This document shows, piece by piece, positions 6,777-6,968 of a stretch of 6,968 nt of DNA. The notes under the pieces were generated by a model. That model was not told the DNA's origin. It was given only the letters and a program-made list of their open reading frames with translations, and did no database searches. Source of the DNA: an uncultured Peptococcaceae bacterium (GTDB taxonomy: Bacteria; Bacillota; Desulfitobacteriia; Desulfitobacteriales; Syntrophobotulaceae); NCBI GenBank assembly GCA_937892995.1, contig CALBJS010000029.1, positions 1 to 6,968 of the forward strand, given 5' to 3'. Position 1 is the first letter of the stretch; each line of letters begins with the position of its first letter. The translations under genes were made by a program, and so were the position numbers.

Positions 6777-6806
6777 TAGGGAACTATGTCAGAAAATAGT
6801 CCCCTA
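6777..6806 (-). promoter_or_regulatory. Stem-loop at the predicted 5' end of the nifJ mRNA
   Basis: Minus strand: TAGGGGACTAT (6806-6796), loop TTTCTGAC, ATAGTTCCCTA (6787-6777). This gives an 11-bp stem with one G-U pair and an 8-base loop. It starts about three bases after the transcription start expected from the -10 at 6822-6817. No U tract follows (GGTTTGCG), so it is not an intrinsic terminator. A 5'-terminal stem-loop commonly stabilises long-lived mRNAs; that role is inferred. Confidence 0.5.
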
Positions 6807-6816
6807 ATCAACTATC

Positions 6817-6846
6817 AGTATACTCTTTGTGTCTTATTATAGTCAA
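6817..6846 (-). promoter_or_regulatory. Sigma-A promoter, probably of nifJ
   Basis: Minus strand: -35 TTGACT (6846-6841; 5 of 6 to TTGACA), an 18-base spacer, and -10 TATACT (6822-6817; 5 of 6 to TATAAT). AT-rich DNA with a T run (6851-6848) lies just upstream and could act as an UP element. The expected start is near 6810. It reads toward nifJ, 424 bases before its ATG, with no other gene between. It is the best vegetative promoter in the window. Confidence 0.7.
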
Positions 6847-6871
6847 GAAAAATTACATGTAAGGTAAAGTT

Positions 6872-6889
6872 AGGCAATAATCCCTGCCT
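6872..6889 (-). terminator. Weak hairpin after bofA
   Basis: Minus strand AGGCA (6889-6885), loop GGGATTAT, TGCCT (6876-6872): a 5-bp stem 20 bases after the bofA stop, followed by AACTTTACCTT and, further on, a TTTTT run. It could be a weak terminator, but the stem is short and the U tract is displaced, so read-through from bofA into nifJ is possible. Confidence 0.25.
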
Positions 6890-6908
6890 TTGTCGATTTA
6901 GCTTGCTT

Positions 6909-6968
6909 TTAGATTCCGAAAAACTGTAAAGCTGTAAGTACGATCACCCCCGGAAATCCGAGCACAGC
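6909..6968 (-). CDS. bofA: BofA-like pro-sigma-K processing inhibitor, C-terminal 19 codons (cut by window edge)
   Basis: Only the end of the gene is visible, too short for most gene callers: AVLGFPGVIVLTALQFFGI then TAA (6911-6909). This is the hallmark C terminus of BofA, a small mother-cell membrane protein in the outer forespore membrane that holds the SpoIVFB protease inactive until the forespore signal arrives. The pattern LGxPG followed by a hydrophobic run and an LQ-FF end matches the family (Bacillus subtilis has a similar LGIPG...KQF tail, from memory). Position supports it: bofA lies just upstream of csfB/gin in Bacillus subtilis, separated there by an rRNA operon, and gin is present on the same strand here. 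Continuation beyond 6968 should give about 65-70 more residues with two hydrophobic segments. Confidence 0.75.
   Translation of the reverse strand, partial: AVLGFPGVIVLTALQFFGI

Larger units (their letters stand above)
6387..6908 (-). other. Gene-free region between bofA and nifJ, probably the nifJ leader
   Basis: These 522 bases hold no credible protein or structural RNA gene. The right part has a promoter (6817-6846) and a stem-loop at the predicted 5' end. The middle is very AT-rich with a second weak hairpin (6703-6724: GAGTAATTT, loop GTCAG, AAATACTC, one bulge). The left part is less AT-rich and carries short repeats. In Bacillus subtilis the same place, after bofA and before csfB, is taken by the rrnA operon; no rRNA sequence is seen here. 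No T-box, S-box or other riboswitch signature was recognised. Confidence 0.6.

Noticed and set aside
6777..6806. Stem-loop as an intrinsic terminator
   Set aside because: The strand leading to nifJ has GGTTTGCG after the stem instead of a U run, and the hairpin sits at the predicted 5' end of the transcript.
6387..6908. Relic rRNA operon, T-box or known riboswitch between bofA and nifJ
   Set aside because: No rRNA-like sequence, no T-box antiterminator core and no terminator hairpin with a U tract before nifJ were found.

Overview
The window looks like the chromosome of an anaerobic, endospore-forming Firmicute of the Clostridia. A Peptococcaceae/Desulfosporosinus-Desulfitobacterium type organism is my guess, by inference only. 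The reasons are the AT-rich intergenic DNA, strong AGGAGG-type ribosome binding sites, two proteins found only in spore formers (Gin and BofA), and a single-chain pyruvate:ferredoxin oxidoreductase of the strict-anaerobe type.

Layout from left to right. (1) Bases 1-389, minus strand: N-terminal part of a PLP-dependent Orn/Lys/Arg decarboxylase (YaaO/SpeA type), cut by the left edge. (2) 443-637, minus: a 64-residue four-cysteine protein, the sigma-G inhibitor Gin (CsfB), 53 bases upstream of the decarboxylase and probably co-transcribed with it. (3) 638-860: a divergent intergenic region with a sigma-F-like -10 element and a hairpin near the gin ribosome binding site. (4) 861-2744, plus: a five-TM membrane protein with an extracellular sulfatase-fold domain, a lipoteichoic acid synthase (LtaS) family enzyme with all catalytic residues present. 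(5) 2756-2779: a 9-bp-stem hairpin between two convergent genes, probably a shared terminator. (6) 2850-6386, minus: a complete 1178-residue pyruvate:ferredoxin (flavodoxin) oxidoreductase, NifJ/PFOR. (7) 6387-6908: a 522-base gene-free stretch holding a good sigma-A promoter, a 5'-terminal stem-loop and short repeats, so the oxidoreductase mRNA appears to have a leader of about 420 bases. (8) 6909-6968, minus: the last 19 codons of a BofA-like inhibitor of pro-sigma-K processing, cut by the right edge.

Read on the minus strand, the order bofA - (PFOR) - (LtaS-like, opposite strand) - gin - decarboxylase is a version of the Bacillus subtilis block recR-yaaL-bofA-rrnA-csfB-xpaC-yaaN-yaaO-tmk. 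Here the rRNA operon and xpaC-yaaN are absent, and two housekeeping genes (central carbon metabolism and cell envelope) lie between the two sporulation regulators. Gin restrains sigma-G in the forespore and BofA restrains sigma-K activation in the mother cell. The PFOR makes acetyl-CoA and reduced ferredoxin, and the LtaS-like enzyme probably polymerises or transfers glycerol phosphate outside the membrane. Nothing indicates that these four activities form one pathway. I see no mobile element, CRISPR array, tRNA or rRNA gene, and no clear new defence or mobile system.
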